From Nocardiopsis ganjiahuensis DSM 45031 (GTDB taxonomy: Bacteria; Actinomycetota; Actinomycetes; Streptosporangiales; Streptosporangiaceae), in assembly GCF_000341085.1 (NCBI RefSeq), contig NZ_ANBA01000015.1, positions 174,066 to 238,065 on the forward strand: 64,000 nt of DNA, in the 5' to 3' direction. This document shows, piece after piece, positions 16,519 to 26,100 of the stretch (positions are counted from its first letter, which is position 1; every line of letters begins with the position of its first letter). A program made the position numbers and the translations under genes. The notes beneath the pieces were generated by a model. That model saw nothing but the letters and a program-made list of their open reading frames with translations, was not told the DNA's origin and searched no databases.

Positions 16519-17232
16519 TCAGTCCTCGGAGTGGCGGGCGTCGTGGGTGAGCAGGGCCAGCTGGATCCGGCCCGACAGGTCCAGTTTGGTGAGCGCGCTG
16601 GACACGTGCGCCTTCACGGTTCCCATGGACATGTACAGGCGTTCGGCGATCTCCGCGTTGGACAGCCCCTCCGTCACCGCCTCGGCCACGTCCCGCTCCC
16701 GGTCGGTGAGCAGAGCCAGCCGGGCCCGGGCGCGTTCGCGGCGCGTGGGCGCCTCGGAGCGCTCCCCCGGGTCGCCACCGGCCACCCGGTCCATCAGGGC
16801 GCGCGCCACGCTCGGCGACAGCACCGGTTCGCCCGAGGCGGCCCGCCGCACCGCCTCGACGATGCGCGCCGGGTCGGTGTGCTTGAGCAGGTAACCGGCG
16901 GCGCCCGCGCGCAGGGCCCGCACCACGGTGGCGTCGGCGTCGAAGGTGGTGAGCACGATGACCTGCGGCCCGGTACCCCTGTCCGCCCCCGGAGCCGTAC
17001 CCGAACGCAGCTCCTCGGTGGCGGCGATGCCGTCCGCCCCCGGCATCCGCACGTCCATCAGGACCACGTCCGGCCGGTGCTCGGCCACAGCGGCCGCGAC
17101 CGCGGAGCCGTCGTCGGCCTCACCCACGACCTCGATGTCACCGTCGCCGGAGAGCATCAGGCGCAGACCGGAGCGGACCAGGGCGTCGTCGTCCACGAGC
17201 AGGACCCGGATGGGAGCGTTCACGGCCACCAC
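16519..17232 (-). CDS. NarL/FixJ-family response regulator
   Basis: 237 residues if started at GTG 17232, which overlaps the kinase stop (TAGTG) and has GGAAGG 7 bases upstream; GTG 17223 is an alternative. The receiver domain has the acidic triad DDD at residues 14-16, phospho-acceptor D60 in VVLMDVRMPG, and K in YLLKHTD. The LuxR-type helix-turn-helix is at the C-terminus (LTDRERDVAEAVTEGLSNAEIAERL core LTDRERDVAEAVTEGLSN). It is co-transcribed with the kinase just upstream. The divergent ABC exporter genes are the likely regulated target. Confidence 0.92.
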   Translation of the reverse strand: MVAVNAPIRVLLVDDDALVRSGLRLMLSGDGDIEVVGEADDGSAVAAAVAEHRPDVVLMDVRMPGADGIAATEELRSGTAPGADRGTGPQVIVLTTFDADATVVRALRAGAAGYLLKHTDPARIVEAVRRAASGEPVLSPSVARALMDRVAGGDPGERSEAPTRRERARARLALLTDRERDVAEAVTEGLSNAEIAERLYMSMGTVKAHVSSALTKLDLSGRIQLALLTHDARHSED

Positions 17233-18473
17233 TATGACACCTTCCGCCGATCTCCCCCGGGTGCGCCCGAAGCCCGGCCCTGCGGCCAGGGCAGGGTCGC
17301 CGTCAGCCGGTACCGGCCGTGCGCGGGGCCGTGCCTCAGATGCCCGCCCTCCAGTTGCACCCGCTCGGCCAGCCCGGCCAGACCGGCCTCCGCGCCGGGG
17401 ATCTCCCGGACGGACCTGCCCACCGGGAGCACGTTGCTGACCACGACCACCAGCCCGCGTCCCGGGGCGCCGGACACCGTGACCGAGGCCTTCGCCCCCG
17501 GGGCGTGTTTCCGGGAGTTGGTCAGCCCCTCCTGCACCACCCGGTAGGCCGTGCGCTGCACCGGGTCCCGGGGCTCGGCCCCCTCGGGCAGGTCCGAGGT
17601 GTAGGTCACCCGCTCCCCCGCCTCGACCGCCTCCGCCACCAGGCGCGACACGTCGGCCAGGCGGGGCTGGGGCACGGCCTCGTCGTCCTCTCCGGTCAGG
17701 TCGTCCGAACGCAGCACGGTGAGGATGTCGCTGAGCTCGTCCAGGACCCGGTGGGCGTTGTCGCGGATCACCCTCACCGCCGCGCCCACCTCCGCGGCCT
17801 TCAACGGCTCGGCCTCCCCGCTCTCGGCCCGCTCGGTGCGGTAGGCCAGCGCCCCGGCGTGCACGGACAGCAGGGACATGCGGTGGGCGACGACGTCGTG
17901 CATCTCGCGGGCGATGCGGCGGCGCTCGGCCACCCTCGCCGCCGCCAGCCGCTCCTCCTTGAGCTCGCGTTCGCGCCGCACGTCCTCCCTCAGCCGGTCG
18001 ACCAGGCGCCGCCGGGAGCCGATGGCAGCGCCCCAGGCCACGAAGGCGCTCAGCATCACCAGGATCAGGATGCCGGTCAACACGGAGTCGGCGGCGGTGG
18101 CGGGGACGAGGACGACCCAGGGCAGCCCCAGGACCACGGTCAGCGCCGCCACCCCGACCGCCTGGGACACGGGCCGGTAGATCGCCAGGCCGATGAGGGC
18201 CACGGTCAGCGCACCGAGCACCGACGTCGAGAACGAGGAGGCCAGGGCGACCCCCGCCGCCACCGCCAGCGGGTGGTCCCGGCGCCACCACAGGGCGGCG
18301 CAGGCCAAGGGCAGGCAGGCCAGGTCCAGCCACAGCACCCACTCCGGCACCCGGTCGGCCGGGTGGATGTCCGCCGCGTAACCGGAGAAGGACAGCAGCC
18401 CGAAGCCCACGGCGAACACCGTCAGGAGACCGTCGACGGCCAGGTCACGGCGGCTGCGGCGCCCCTCCTCCAT
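17232..18473 (-). CDS. NarL-type sensor histidine kinase
   Basis: 413 residues from ATG 18473, with GGGGAGGG upstream and a TAGGCT -10 box farther back. Membrane segments span residues 12-150, followed by a short coiled coil (LREDVRRERELKEERLAAAR). The HisKA_3 domain has H192 in REMHDVVAHRMSLL, and the ATPase domain has VVQEGLTNSRKHAPG and a degenerate G box AGLAGLAERVQLEGG. With almost no extracellular loop it resembles intramembrane-sensing kinases that detect cell-envelope stress and control neighbouring ABC exporters. Such an exporter is divergent here. Confidence 0.92.
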   Translation of the reverse strand: MEEGRRSRRDLAVDGLLTVFAVGFGLLSFSGYAADIHPADRVPEWVLWLDLACLPLACAALWWRRDHPLAVAAGVALASSFSTSVLGALTVALIGLAIYRPVSQAVGVAALTVVLGLPWVVLVPATAADSVLTGILILVMLSAFVAWGAAIGSRRRLVDRLREDVRRERELKEERLAAARVAERRRIAREMHDVVAHRMSLLSVHAGALAYRTERAESGEAEPLKAAEVGAAVRVIRDNAHRVLDELSDILTVLRSDDLTGEDDEAVPQPRLADVSRLVAEAVEAGERVTYTSDLPEGAEPRDPVQRTAYRVVQEGLTNSRKHAPGAKASVTVSGAPGRGLVVVVSNVLPVGRSVREIPGAEAGLAGLAERVQLEGGHLRHGPAHGRYRLTATLPWPQGRASGAPGGDRRKVS

Positions 18474-18638
18474 GTGCCCTCCCCGTTCGGTCCCGTACCG
18501 GCCTCCAGCCTAGGACCGCGCCCCTGCCGCCGCCTCGACCGCCAGGCCAGGAATCGGCCCCGCACGCCGGCCACCTGACCGGGGACTCTGTCCGGGTGAC
18601 CGATGCGCGCGGGGGGTGCGTGGCGAAGTATGGGCGGT

Positions 18639-19430
18639 ATGACAAGAGCCGACGCACCAGCAGCAGCCGCTCCAGCACTGGAACTGGACGAACTCACCAA
18701 GACCTTCAACGAGACCCGGGCCGCCGACGGCGTGAGCCTGACGGTGCCGCGCGGCGCCATGCTGGGACTCGTGGGTCCCAACGGCGCGGGCAAGACCACC
18801 TCCCTGTCGATGGCCGTGGGTCTGCTGCGCCCGGACTCGGGAACCGCGCGGGTGCTCGGTGTGGACGTGTGGAAGGACCCTGTGGAGGCCAAGCACCGGT
18901 TGGGCGTGCTGCCCGACGGGCTCTCCCTCCCGGAGCGGTTGACCGGCGGAGAGCTGCTCGACTACTGGGGGCGGCTGCGCGGCCTGGACCGCGACGTCAC
19001 CCGCACCCGCGCCGAGGAGATGCTCAAGGTCCTCGAACTGGACGGGGCCGAGCGCGACGGTGTGCTGGTCGCCGAGTACTCGACCGGTATGCGCAAGAAG
19101 ATCGGCCTGGCCACGGCGCTCCTGCACGCGCCGGACGTGCTGGTCCTGGACGAGCCCTACGAGGCCGTCGACCCGGTGTCGGCCCGTGTGCTGACCGCCA
19201 TCCTGCGCCGGTTCACCGACGGCGGCGGCACCGTGGTCATCTCCAGCCACGTGATGGCCCTGGTGGAGCAGCTCACCGACCGGGTCGCGATCATCGCCGA
19301 GGGCCGGGTCCTGGCCGACGGCACGCTCGGCGACGTGCGGGGCGTGGACGCCACCCTGGAGGACACCTTCGTACGGCTGGTCGGGGCGCGCGAGGTCAGC
19401 GAGGAGGACCTGACGTGGTTGAACTCCTGA
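18639..19430 (+). CDS. ABC exporter ATP-binding protein
   Basis: 263 residues from ATG 18639; ATG 18630 and GTG starts upstream are possible. Walker A is GPNGAGKTT, the signature is the variant YSTGMRKKIGLATALLH, and Walker B is VLVLDEPYEAVDPVSA. The switch His is in VVISSHVMALVEQL. This EYSTGMRKK-type signature belongs to ABC-2 exporters of the drug/peptide or membrane-maintenance group. The downstream permease gene overlaps by 16 bases. The pair is divergent from a kinase/regulator operon that probably controls it. Confidence 0.93.
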   Translation: MTRADAPAAAAPALELDELTKTFNETRAADGVSLTVPRGAMLGLVGPNGAGKTTSLSMAVGLLRPDSGTARVLGVDVWKDPVEAKHRLGVLPDGLSLPERLTGGELLDYWGRLRGLDRDVTRTRAEEMLKVLELDGAERDGVLVAEYSTGMRKKIGLATALLHAPDVLVLDEPYEAVDPVSARVLTAILRRFTDGGGTVVISSHVMALVEQLTDRVAIIAEGRVLADGTLGDVRGVDATLEDTFVRLVGAREVSEEDLTWLNS

Positions 19431-21070
19431 TCCGGCTCAAGTTCACCCTGGGGCGGCACACCACCGGCGCCACCCGGTGGTTCTCGTTGTCGCTGATCCT
19501 CCTCGGCGCCGGGCTGACCTGGTACCTGACGGTGACCGCGGCCTCCGCCGAGGTGCGGTCCAGCCTGCTGATGCTGGTGCTGGCGGTGTGGGCCGGCGGC
19601 TGGGTGCTGGGGCCGACCATCACCAACGGTGTGGGGGTGCTGCGTTCGCAGTACTTCACCCTCCTTCCCCTGGACCGGAACCGGGTGGGCGCCGGTCTGC
19701 TGGTGACCATGTTCATCGGCGCGGGGGCGCTGTTCACCCTGGTGGCGACGTCTGCGCTGGCCTGGCACGCCTGGGCCTCCGACGCCGCCGCGCTGTTCCT
19801 GGGTCTGCTCGGAATGCTCCTGCTGGTGGTGTTCATGGTGTCGCTGTCGCGCCTGGTGTTCCGAGCGCTGGGCGCGGCCATGCACAGCCGCCTCGGCATG
19901 GAGATCGCCTCGCTGCAGTGGGGCCTGATCGTGGCCGGGCTGTTCTTCGGGTGGGTGGCGGTCCAGCCCGCCCTGGCCGCGGTGGGGAGCCTGTCCGAGT
20001 TCGGCCTCCAGGGCACGGCGGTGACCGTGCTGTCCGTACTGCCGACCTCCTGGCCGGTGCTGGCCGTGGACGCGGCCGTCGCGGGGGCGTGGGGCGCGGC
20101 CTTCGGTTGGCTGGGCGCCTTCGCCGCGCTCACCCTGGTCACGGTCCTGGTCACCGTGCGGTTGCTGGCACCCGCCGTGACCTCCCGCGGGGTACGGCGG
20201 CGTTCGCGCCCGCTCGGTTCCCGGGTGTTCGACGGCGGACGCCCGCTCCTGCCGGACACCCCGTTGGGCGCGGTGGTCGGCAAGGAGCTGCGCCAGTGGT
20301 GGCGCGACCCGTGGCGCGGTCTGGAACTGCGCTCCTCCCTGTACGCGGGTCTGTTCATCGGTCTGCTCGGGCTGATCAGCTACCTCCCGCAGATCGCTCC
20401 GTTCTCCGGGGTCTTCGCCGTGGTGATCATGGGCATGAGCAGCTCCAACCTGTACGGGCACGACGGCACCGCCCTGTGGCTGAGCGTGGTCGGCCAGGGC
20501 CGGGACACGGTCCGCGCCGAGATCCGGGGGCGGCAGGTCGCGATCGCCCTGCTCATCACCCCCCTCGCCGCGCTGATGAGCGTGGTGATGGTGGTGGCCA
20601 CCGGTGAGTACGGGGCGGTGCCCTACGTACTGATCGGCCTCGTGGTCGCCCTCGGCGTGACCAACGGGCTCGCGGTCCTGCTGTCCGTCGTGGCCGTGAC
20701 CCCAGGGGTGGACCCGCACCGGCGGGTGGACGCCAACGACACCGGGGACAACCAGCTCCAGGTGTGGCTGACACTGGTCGCCTTCCCCGTGCTCGCGGCC
20801 CCGACCCTCGCGGCGGCCGTGTGGGCGGGGGCGCAGGGGACGCCGTGGCTGGCGGTCCCGGTCGCCCTGGCCAACGGCGCGCTGGCCGCCTGGCTGATGG
20901 GGTGGGCGGCCCACCGGAGGCTGGAGAGCCGGCTCCCGGAGACCTTCACCCGTATCCGCTACGGCAAGGAGATCGCCGCCCAGGCCGTTCCGAGGTCCGG
21001 CGGCCTGCTGGACCGACTGGAGCGCGGCGCGCTGTCTGCAAACAACGAAATCAAACCGACCGGGTCCTGA
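19415..21070 (+). CDS. ABC-2-type exporter permease
   Basis: 551 residues from GTG 19415, inside the end of the ATPase gene and preceded by GAGGAGG. About twelve hydrophobic segments are visible, starting WFSLSLILLGAGLTWYLTV, with a soluble region of about 60 residues in the middle (VRRRSRPLGSRVFDGG to VGKELRQWWRDPWRG). The LRQWWRDPWRG motif is a common feature of large ABC-2 permeases just before the second membrane half. It forms the export channel with the preceding ATPase. Substrate unknown. A hairpin terminator follows 20 bases after the stop. Confidence 0.88.
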   Translation: MVELLIRLKFTLGRHTTGATRWFSLSLILLGAGLTWYLTVTAASAEVRSSLLMLVLAVWAGGWVLGPTITNGVGVLRSQYFTLLPLDRNRVGAGLLVTMFIGAGALFTLVATSALAWHAWASDAAALFLGLLGMLLLVVFMVSLSRLVFRALGAAMHSRLGMEIASLQWGLIVAGLFFGWVAVQPALAAVGSLSEFGLQGTAVTVLSVLPTSWPVLAVDAAVAGAWGAAFGWLGAFAALTLVTVLVTVRLLAPAVTSRGVRRRSRPLGSRVFDGGRPLLPDTPLGAVVGKELRQWWRDPWRGLELRSSLYAGLFIGLLGLISYLPQIAPFSGVFAVVIMGMSSSNLYGHDGTALWLSVVGQGRDTVRAEIRGRQVAIALLITPLAALMSVVMVVATGEYGAVPYVLIGLVVALGVTNGLAVLLSVVAVTPGVDPHRRVDANDTGDNQLQVWLTLVAFPVLAAPTLAAAVWAGAQGTPWLAVPVALANGALAAWLMGWAAHRRLESRLPETFTRIRYGKEIAAQAVPRSGGLLDRLERGALSANNEIKPTGS

Positions 21071-21090
21071 GCCCCCGCGGAGGAGCGGCG

Positions 21091-21117
21091 CCGGTGGCGG
21101 CCCCGGGCCGCCACCGG
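21091..21117 (+). terminator. Hairpin terminator after the ABC exporter
   Basis: CCGGTGGCGGCC pairs perfectly with GGCCGCCACCGG over a 3-base loop, then TGTTCCTTCCT follows. Confidence 0.75.
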
Positions 21118-21203
21118 TGTTCCTTCCTCACTCCGGGTAGCCCGACCACAGAGGTGTGTCCTGCAGAGCCCGCAGCACCTCGGCCGCGGCCCGGCGGCGG
21201 GGC

Positions 21204-21234
21204 TTGACCTGGAGCGCGCTCCAGCTCCTAGCGT
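21204..21234 (+). promoter_or_regulatory. MerR-type promoter with 16-bp palindrome
   Basis: TTGACC (21204-21209) and TAGCGT (21229-21234) are separated by 19 bases, longer than the normal 17. The spacer carries the perfect palindrome CTGGAGCGCGCTCCAG. This over-long spacer with a centred dyad is the hallmark of MerR-activated promoters, and the sequence resembles sites of AdhR/NmlR-type regulators. ATG 21242 lies 7 bases after the -10 box, so the transcript should be leaderless. Confidence 0.75.
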
Positions 21235-21241
21235 GGGCCGC

Positions 21242-22204
21242 ATGACCACGAAACAGAGCAAGATCGGCTCCGGCTTCGGCATGCGCAGCACCGCGGCCGA
21301 GGTCCTCGACGGCATCGACCTGACCGGCAGGACCGCCCTGGTGACCGGCGGCTACTCAGGAATCGGACTGGAGACCACACGGGCCCTCGCGGGGGCGGGC
21401 GCCCGCGTGGTCGTCCCGGCGCGCAGGCCGGACCAGGCCGAGGAGGCGCTCGCGGAGATCTCCGGCACCGAGGTCGCCGAGACGGACCTGGCGGACCTGG
21501 AGAGCGTGCGCCGCTTCGCGGAGTCCTTCCCGTACGACCGCATCGACCTGGTGATCAACAGCGCGGGGATCATGGGCAACCCGCACACGGTGGTCGGACC
21601 CGGCTGGGAGTCCCAGTTCGCCGTCAACCACCTGGGGCACTTCGCCCTGGTCAACCGGCTGTGGCCGAGGCTCGGCAAGGACGCCCGCGTGGTCTCGGTG
21701 TCCTCGAGCGGGCACCACGCGTCCGGCATCCGCTGGGACGACCCGTGGTTCGAGCAGGGTTACGACCGCTGGCAGGCCTACGGGCAGGCCAAGACCGCGA
21801 ACGTGCTGTTCGCCGTGCACCTGGACCGGCTCGGCCGCGAGCACGGGGTGCGTGCCTTCGCCCTGCACCCGGGGGCGATCCTCACCGAGTTGCAGCGCCA
21901 CATGACCACCGGGGAAATGGTGGAACGGGGCTGGATCGACGAGGAGGGCAACACCGTCAACCCCGTCTTCAAGACCCCCGAACAGGGCGCGGCCACCCAG
22001 GTGTGGGCGGCCACCTCGCCGCGGCTGGCGGGCCTGGGCGGGTTGTACTGCGAGAACGCCGACATCGCCGAACTCCCGGAGAAGGCCGACCCCTCGCGGG
22101 GTGAGGGCGGGATCGCCCCGCACGCCAGCGACCCCGAACAGGCCGAACGGCTGTGGGCCTGGTCGGCCGAGCTGACCGGGGTGGACGCCTTCGCGCGCTC
22201 CTGA
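21242..22204 (+). CDS. SDR-family oxidoreductase, retinol dehydrogenase/WWOX-like
   Basis: 320 residues from ATG 21242. The cofactor motif TGGYSGIG lies near residue 36, NSAGIMG near residue 100, the catalytic Ser in VSVSSSGHH, and the active site AYGQAKTAN. The insert with GHHASGIRWDDPWF and the long C-terminal part match the NADP-dependent retinol dehydrogenase-like group. Short-chain enzymes and alcohol/aldehyde reductases behind AdhR/NmlR-type MerR promoters usually detoxify reactive aldehydes; the promoter here fits that. No MerR gene is adjacent, so the activator would act from elsewhere. Confidence 0.88.
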   Translation: MTTKQSKIGSGFGMRSTAAEVLDGIDLTGRTALVTGGYSGIGLETTRALAGAGARVVVPARRPDQAEEALAEISGTEVAETDLADLESVRRFAESFPYDRIDLVINSAGIMGNPHTVVGPGWESQFAVNHLGHFALVNRLWPRLGKDARVVSVSSSGHHASGIRWDDPWFEQGYDRWQAYGQAKTANVLFAVHLDRLGREHGVRAFALHPGAILTELQRHMTTGEMVERGWIDEEGNTVNPVFKTPEQGAATQVWAATSPRLAGLGGLYCENADIAELPEKADPSRGEGGIAPHASDPEQAERLWAWSAELTGVDAFARS

Positions 22205-22240
22205 CACCGGACTCCCTGTCCGGGGAGCGCTCCGACCCCG

Positions 22241-22297
22241 GGGCCCTGTCCGCTGGTGCGGCCCCCTGACCTGGGAGGCGCACCGCGGACGGGGCCC
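22241..22297. terminator. Long imperfect hairpin between convergent genes
   Basis: About 19 paired bases (GGGCCCTGTCCGCTGGTGCG against CGCACCGCGGACGGGGCCC) with one mismatch and one bulge, and an 18-base loop. It separates the SDR gene from the convergent TetR gene. Confidence 0.7.
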
Positions 22298-22346
22298 TCA
22301 CCGTCGGGGCCTCCCGGTCCCGCCGGGGTGCCCCGCCACCGGCGCG

Positions 22347-23018
22347 TCACCGCTCCGGCAGCCCCAGCAGGCGGACGTACATCGCGGTCAGTTCCCGGGC
22401 GGCCCGGGCGCGGTCCCCCGGGGCCGCGGCGAGCCCGCGGGCGAAGGCCGCGACCATGCCCCCGGCCGCCTGGGCGACGGCCTCCGGCGAGGCCGCGGGG
22501 TCGGCCAGCCCCCGGTCCACGAGGCGCTGGGTGTAGCGGGCCGATCGGCGGCGCGGCAGCCCGTGGATCTCCTCCCACAGGGCGCTCATCGCGGGGTCGG
22601 ACAGCGACTGGTGCTGGAGCACGGTGATGAACGCGAGGTTCTCCGTGTAGGCGTCCAGGAAGGCCGTGACGGTCTCCCGGGCCACCGCGTAGGGGTCCTC
22701 GGCGTCGATCCCGTCGAGCTCCTGACTGGCCAGGAAGCGGGCCCGGACCCCCTCGGCCAGGACCGCGAACACCTCCTCCTTGGAGGCGAAGTACACGTAG
22801 AAGGTGGCCCGGCCGACCCCCGCCTCGGCGGTGATCCCCGCGACGGTGGTCCGCGCGTAGCCGTTGCGTTCGAACACCCTCCGCGCCGCGGTGAGGAGGT
22901 CGGCGCGGGTGGCGCTGTCGGCCCGGTCGTGCTTGGTCCGGGTCTGCCACTCCCTCTTCCCTGTTCGCCCCGGTGTTCCCGCCTTCTCCGGCCTCTCCGG
23001 CTTCCCTGGCTCGTCCAT
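22347..23018 (-). CDS. TetR-family regulator
   Basis: 223 residues from ATG 23018; a GATACT box lies 7 bases upstream, so the transcript may be leaderless. A charged, Pro/Lys-rich tail of 33 residues precedes the helix-turn-helix (TTVAGITAEAGVGRATFYVYFASKEEV core AEAGVGRATFYVYFASK). The C-terminal domain resembles TetR regulators of fatty-acid or acyl-CoA metabolism, but this is a weak call. It is divergent from the acyl-CoA carboxylase gene with a 20-bp inverted repeat between them, so it is the probable repressor of that gene. Confidence 0.9.
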   Translation of the reverse strand: MDEPGKPERPEKAGTPGRTGKREWQTRTKHDRADSATRADLLTAARRVFERNGYARTTVAGITAEAGVGRATFYVYFASKEEVFAVLAEGVRARFLASQELDGIDAEDPYAVARETVTAFLDAYTENLAFITVLQHQSLSDPAMSALWEEIHGLPRRRSARYTQRLVDRGLADPAASPEAVAQAAGGMVAAFARGLAAAPGDRARAARELTAMYVRLLGLPER

Positions 23019-23058
23019 GCGGGCGAGTATCCCAGAGCCCTCACCCGGAGGACACCAC

Positions 23059-23078
23059 CGTTGACACTGGTGTCAACG
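23059..23078. promoter_or_regulatory. TetR operator overlapping the carboxylase promoter
   Basis: CGTTGACACTGGTGTCAACG has 9-bp perfect arms around a 2-base centre. Its left arm supplies a TTGACA -35 box (23061-23066) for the plus strand, with CAGACT 18 bases downstream as a possible -10. A bound repressor would cover the -35 region of the carboxylase gene. Confidence 0.75.
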
Positions 23079-23133
23079 CGGGTGCAGACTCGGGTCACCC
23101 ACCGGCCGAGCGCCCCCAGGAAGGGGACCCCCC

Positions 23134-26100
23134 GTGCCCGAACCCACCCGCCTGCTCGTCGCCAACCGGGGCGAGGTCGCCGTGCGCGTCGTCCGCGCCG
23201 CCGCCTCCCTCGGTCTGGACACCGTCGCCGTGTACGCGGCCGAGGACGCCGGAGCCGCACACGTCCGCCTCGCCGGTCAGGCACGGCCCCTCAACGCCTC
23301 CGGACCGGCCGCCTACCTGGACGCCGAGCGGCTGGTCGCCGTCGCCCGCGAGACCGGCTGCGCGCTGGTCCACCCCGGATACGGGTTCCTCAGCGAGGAC
23401 GCCGGCTTCGCCGAACTGTGCGCCGCGTCCGGTCTGGTCTTCGTCGGCCCCTCCCCCGAGACCCTCTCCCTGTTCGGTGACAAGGCCCGCGCCCGAGGCC
23501 TGGCCGAGCGCCTCGGCGTGCCCGTTCCGCCCGGCACCTCCGGGGCCACCTCCCTGGAAGAGGCCGAGGCCTTCCTGCGAGGGCTCGGCCCCGGCGGAGC
23601 GGTCATGGTCAAGGCCCTGGCGGGCGGCGGCGGACGCGGCATGCGCGCGGTCACCGACCCGGCCGACCTGCCCTTCGCCTACGAGCGCTGCCGTTCCGAG
23701 GCGCGGAACGCGCTCGGCCGCGGCGACCTCTACGTGGAGCGGCTGGTGGAGGGCGCCCGGCACGTCGAGGTGCAGGTGATCGGTGACGGCACCGGCGCCG
23801 TCACCCACCTGTGGGAACGCGAGTGCAGCGTCCAGCGGCGCCACCAGAAACTGGTCGAGACGGCTCCAGCCCCGGGCCTGCCGGAGCGGCTCCGGCAGCG
23901 GCTGCTCGACGCCGCGCTCACCCTCGCCCGGGAGGTCTCCTACTCCGGTCTGGGCACCTTCGAGTTCCTCGTCGGGGCAGGGGGCCCGACCGGGTCCCCC
24001 GCCGGCTCCGCCGACCCCGGCTCCCCCGGCTTCCACTTCATCGAGGCCAACCCGCGCCTGCAGGTGGAGCACACCGTCACCGAGGAGGTCACCGGGATCG
24101 ACCTGGTCGCCGCGCAGATCGAGGTGGCACTGGGCCGGACCCTGGCCGACCAGGACCTCGGCCAGGACGCCGTCCCCGCCCCGCGCGGCCACGCCGTCCA
24201 GGCCAGGGTCAGTCTGGAGACCACCGGCCCCGACGGGTCGGCGCTGCCCGCCTCCGGCACCCTCACCGCCTTCACCCCGCCCACCGGCCCGGGCGTTCGG
24301 GTGGACACCCACGGCGCGGTCGGCCACACCGCCGGGGACGGCTTCGACCCCCTCCTCGCCAAGGTGGTCGCGCACGCCCCGCGCGGCGGGCTGATCGCCG
24401 CCGCCGACCTCGCCGACCGGGCCCTGGCCGAGTTCTCGGTCGCCGGGGCCGACACCAACATCCCCTTCCTGCGGGCGGTCCTGCGCCACCCGGTGTTCCG
24501 TTCCGGAAAGGCCACCACGTGCTTCGTCACCGACCACCTCACCGAACTCCGCGCCCGGGCCGGGGCCGCGCCCCTCGTCCCCCGCGCCTCGTCCCCGCCC
24601 GATCCCACCTCCGCGTCCGCTGACGAGGAGCGCCCCGAAGCCCCGGACGGCCATCCGGACGGTCACCTCACCGCCCCGTTCTCCGCCACCGTCGTCTCGG
24701 TGGAGGCCGCGCCCGGCGACCGCGTCCGGGCCGGGGCGCCACTGCTGGTGCTCCAGGCCATGAAGATGGAGCACGTCCTGGCCGCGCCCGCCTCCGGGAC
24801 CGTCGGCGAGGTCCGCACGGCGGTCGGGGACACCGTCACCGAGGGGGAGCCCTTGCTGGAGTTCGTGGCGGACGGATCGGAGGAGGAAGCGGGCCCGGTC
24901 GAGGACGAGGTCGATCTCGACCAGGTCCGGCCGGACCTCGCCGACGTGCTCGAGCGCCACGCGCTGGGCACCGACGGGCGCCGCCCCGAGGCGGTGGCCA
25001 AGCGGCACCGCCTGGGCCGCCGCACCGCCCGGGAGAACATCGCCGACCTGTGCGGGGACGGAGGGTTCACCGAGTACGGCGCGCTGGCGGTGGCCGCCCA
25101 GCGCGGCCGCCGCTCCGACGAGGACCTGGCCGCCAACACCCCCGCCGACGGCATGGTCACCGGAATCGGCCGGATCAACACCGACCGCCACGGCCACGAC
25201 AGCACCGGCGGTCGGCCCGGCGACGGCACCGACTGCGTGGTCATGTCGTACGACTACACCGTCATGGCCGGAACCCAGGGTGTGATCAACCACCGCAAGA
25301 CCGACCGCATGCTGGAGATCGCCCACCGGCGGCGCCTTCCGGTCGTGCTCTTCGCCGAGGGCGGCGGCGGCCGTCCCGGTGACGTCGACCCCAACACCGC
25401 CTCCGCGCTGGGTGTCACCACGTTCGCCGCCATGGGCCGCCTCAGCGGGCGGGTGCCCACCGTCGGGGTGGCCTCGGGCCGCTGTTTCGCGGGCAACGCC
25501 GCGCTGCTGGGCTGCTGCGACGTGGTCATCGCCACCCGTGACGCCAATATCGGCATGGGCGGGCCGGCAATGATCGAGGGCGGCGGCCTGGGCGTGTACC
25601 GACCCGAGGAGATCGGCCCGGTGGAGGTCCAGGAACCCAACGGGGTCATCGACCTGCTCGTCGAGGACGACGCCGCGGCCGTGCGCGCCGCCCGCGACTA
25701 CCTGTCCTACTTCCAGGGCCCTGACGACGACTGGGAGGCCGCCGACCAGCGCCTGCTCCGCCACGTGGTCCCGGAGAACCGGCTGCGCGTGTACGACGTC
25801 CGCAGGGCCGTCCGCACCCTGGCCGACACCGGTTCGGTGCTGGAGCTGCGCCGCCGCTTCGGCCCGGGTCTGGTCACCGCACTGGTGCGGGTGGAGGGGC
25901 GGCCGATGGGCCTGATCGCCAACGACCCCGCCCACCTCGGCGGTGCGATCGACGCAGACGGAGCCGACAAGGCGGCCCGGTTCCTCCGGCTGTGCGACGC
26001 CCACGGGCTGCCGGTGCTGTCGCTGTGCGACACCCCGGGGTTCATGGTCGGCCCCGAAGCGGAGCGCACCGCCACCGTCCGGTACTTCTCCCAGCTGTTC

